64,000 nucleotides of DNA from Hymenobacter caeli (GTDB taxonomy: Bacteria; Bacteroidota; Bacteroidia; Cytophagales; Hymenobacteraceae). Below, piece after piece: positions 62,815-64,000 of the stretch. The notes beneath the pieces were generated by a model. That model had not been told where the DNA came from and did not search any database. It saw only the letters and a program-made list of their open reading frames with translations. The position numbers and the translations under genes are program-made. Within the stretch, counting starts at the first letter, position 1. Every line of letters starts with the position of its first letter. Where the stretch lies: positions 1 through 64,000 of the forward strand of contig NZ_JABSNP010000011.1 of assembly GCF_013294115.1 (NCBI RefSeq). The letters are read 5' to 3'.

Positions 62815-64000
62815 CTATTCCAGGAGCGAAGCGTCTAGTTCGGCCTGGAAGCGCAGGGTGCTGACGAACGTATCCAGCTGAACCTGCACGATGGGGTGGG
62901 CCTGGGGCACGGCGGCGATGCGCGCGGCCGCGGCGGGGCGGTCGGCGGGGGCCAGGTTGGGGCCCACGGTTTGCACGAGCAGCCAGGCCAGCCGCTGCGG
63001 CGGGGCGAGGGGTTCGCTGTAGGGCGCGAGGTGGTCGGTATGGGCCAGTGCGCCCGCCACGGCCTCCACCACGGCGGTGCTGAGGGGGCGGGGCCAGGGC
63101 GCGGGCACCAGGCCGAGGCCGAGCGTCCAGTCGGCCTCCTGGCTGCGCACGCGCGCCAGGGTGGGGGCCAGCAGCAGGGCTTGCCGGTCGGCCGGCGGCA
63201 CCAGGGGCCCCAGGAGTGGCCAGTCGATGTTGCGCAGGCAGTGCGCCTTTTCCAGCGCCGGGCGCTCGTGCTGCCACAGGGCCAGAAAGGCGGCGGCAAA
63301 GGCCGCATCGTGGTGCAGTAGCGTGCTTTTGGCCCAGCCGGGTAGCAGCGGCACGGCCCACTCCGAGGCCAGGGCGGCGGCCAGCAGCTCGGGGGGCGTG
63401 AGGCCCAGGTGCGCCGCCCAGCGCTGCGGGGGCAGCAGCGCCAGCAGGTTGCCGAGGCGGGCGGCGGCGGGCCCCACGGCCGCCACCGCGCCCTTCGAGC
63501 GCACGGTGTACTCAAACCGACTGTCTTTTTCCTCGATGCCATCGGCCAGCCACGCCTTATCCCAGGCCGTGGGCAGGGTGATGTCGAGCACGGCTTTGCC
63601 CAGGCCCAGCAGCTTGCGCCGGGCCGTGATAAGGGGCGCGGCCCGCGCCCACAGCCGCTCGGTGAGGGCCGCGCCGGGTAGCTGCACCAGCAGCGCGGCC
63701 GCCTGGCGGCGCACCTCCTGGCCCCGCGCCCTGAGCAGGCCTTCGAGCACCGGCTCGTCGGCGGGGTGCAGGTGGCCGCCCAAAATTTCCAATAGCGCTT
63801 CCTGCACCTTGGCTGGCTCGGTGGGCAGGGCGGCCAGCAGCAGGGTGCGGGCCGCCGCCGCATCGTGGCCGAAAAGCCGGCGCAGCCAGGCGAGGCGCAC
63901 GGCCAGGGTGCCGGTTTCCCAGGGGCTGGGGTCGGCCGGGCCGGCGGTGGCGGGCAGCGCGGCGGCAATGAGCCGGGCCCACGCGGGGTTGAGGGCGGCC
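62815..64000 (-). CDS. DUF5691 protein (5' end beyond the window)
   Basis: At least 395 residues, with the frame open to the right edge (reads ALNPAWARLIAAALPATAG near the edge), so the start is missing. The protein is alpha-helical with HEAT-like repeats (AAARTLLLAALPTEPAKVQEALLEIL, DEPVLEGLLRARGQEVRRQAAALLVQLPG). This matches DUF5691, a usual companion of MoxR, VWA and DUF5682. In other genomes a SWIM zinc-finger gene often precedes it; that would lie outside the window. 92 bases separate it from the MoxR gene. Confidence 0.8.
   Translation of the reverse strand, partial: AALNPAWARLIAAALPATAGPADPSPWETGTLAVRLAWLRRLFGHDAAAARTLLLAALPTEPAKVQEALLEILGGHLHPADEPVLEGLLRARGQEVRRQAAALLVQLPGAALTERLWARAAPLITARRKLLGLGKAVLDITLPTAWDKAWLADGIEEKDSRFEYTVRSKGAVAAVGPAAARLGNLLALLPPQRWAAHLGLTPPELLAAALASEWAVPLLPGWAKSTLLHHDAAFAAAFLALWQHERPALEKAHCLRNIDWPLLGPLVPPADRQALLLAPTLARVRSQEADWTLGLGLVPAPWPRPLSTAVVEAVAGALAHTDHLAPYSEPLAPPQRLAWLLVQTVGPNLAPADRPAAAARIAAVPQAHPIVQVQLDTFVSTLRFQAELDASLLE

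Overview
The window looks like chromosomal DNA of a high-GC member of the Bacteroidota, most likely Hymenobacter or a close relative (inference). The evidence is: very GC-rich genes; few Shine-Dalgarno sequences; several starts preceded by the Bacteroidota -7 promoter box TAnnTTTG (7854, 38694 and 43134 on the plus strand; 7753, 23173 and 29309 on the minus strand); and family content typical of that phylum (DUF3127, DUF6934, NIPSNAP, YcbB-type L,D-transpeptidase, PD40 propellers). I see no rRNA, tRNA, CRISPR array or complete insertion sequence.

Layout. 0.2-4.3 kb: a run of leftward genes (class I glutamine amidotransferase, GCS2-type carboxylate-amine ligase, ATP-grasp ligase with a histone-H1-like tail, esterase) that probably makes or modifies a small amino-acid or peptide metabolite. 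4.4-8.8 kb: an esterase/DinB composite gene, small proteins, an AlbA_2 protein, a DUF3127 protein and an isoaspartyl peptidase. 8.9-19.8 kb: a compact two-gene NRPS/PKS assembly line (A-T-KS-AT-ACP-aminotransferase, then C-A-T-TE), flanked by the isoaspartyl peptidase and a cyanophycinase. 21-30 kb: M1 aminopeptidase, L,D-transpeptidase, an XRE regulator behind a 50-bp perfect palindrome, a DEAD-box helicase and a Nudix hydrolase. 30-32 kb: an AT-richer accessory stretch with a frameshifted membrane gene, a HigA-like regulator and a two-gene membrane module. 32.8-43 kb: LpxH-like phosphoesterase, glycosyltransferase, GH1 glucosidase, dienelactone hydrolase, NIPSNAP protein, xylose-isomerase-like TIM barrel, esterase, PD40 propeller and VOC protein.

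43-50.7 kb is the most distinctive region: a bacterial RNA-repair locus. hen1 and pnkp are separated by an AT-rich Mrr-like nuclease/TPR gene, a broken copy of the pnkp 5' end, an orphan Fic-antitoxin-like gene and a HAD protein of the RNA-repair-associated type. Beyond pnkp, a DUF6934 module lies between two identical 177-bp copies of the pnkp 3' end. pnkp itself carries two palindromic repeats inserted in frame. 50.8-56.3 kb holds DUF3601, TMEM175, katG, an alpha/beta hydrolase and DUF4112 genes.

56.5-64 kb is one leftward operon, DUF5691 - MoxR AAA ATPase - RusA-like - degenerate REase/HEPN - DUF5682 - CbrC - VWA. It is a MoxR/VWA chaperone-type system with nuclease and effector-like cargo in its gene junctions. 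DUF5691 runs off the right edge.

Several dispersed palindromic repeats (MITE-like) occur between genes and, in three places, inside reading frames.
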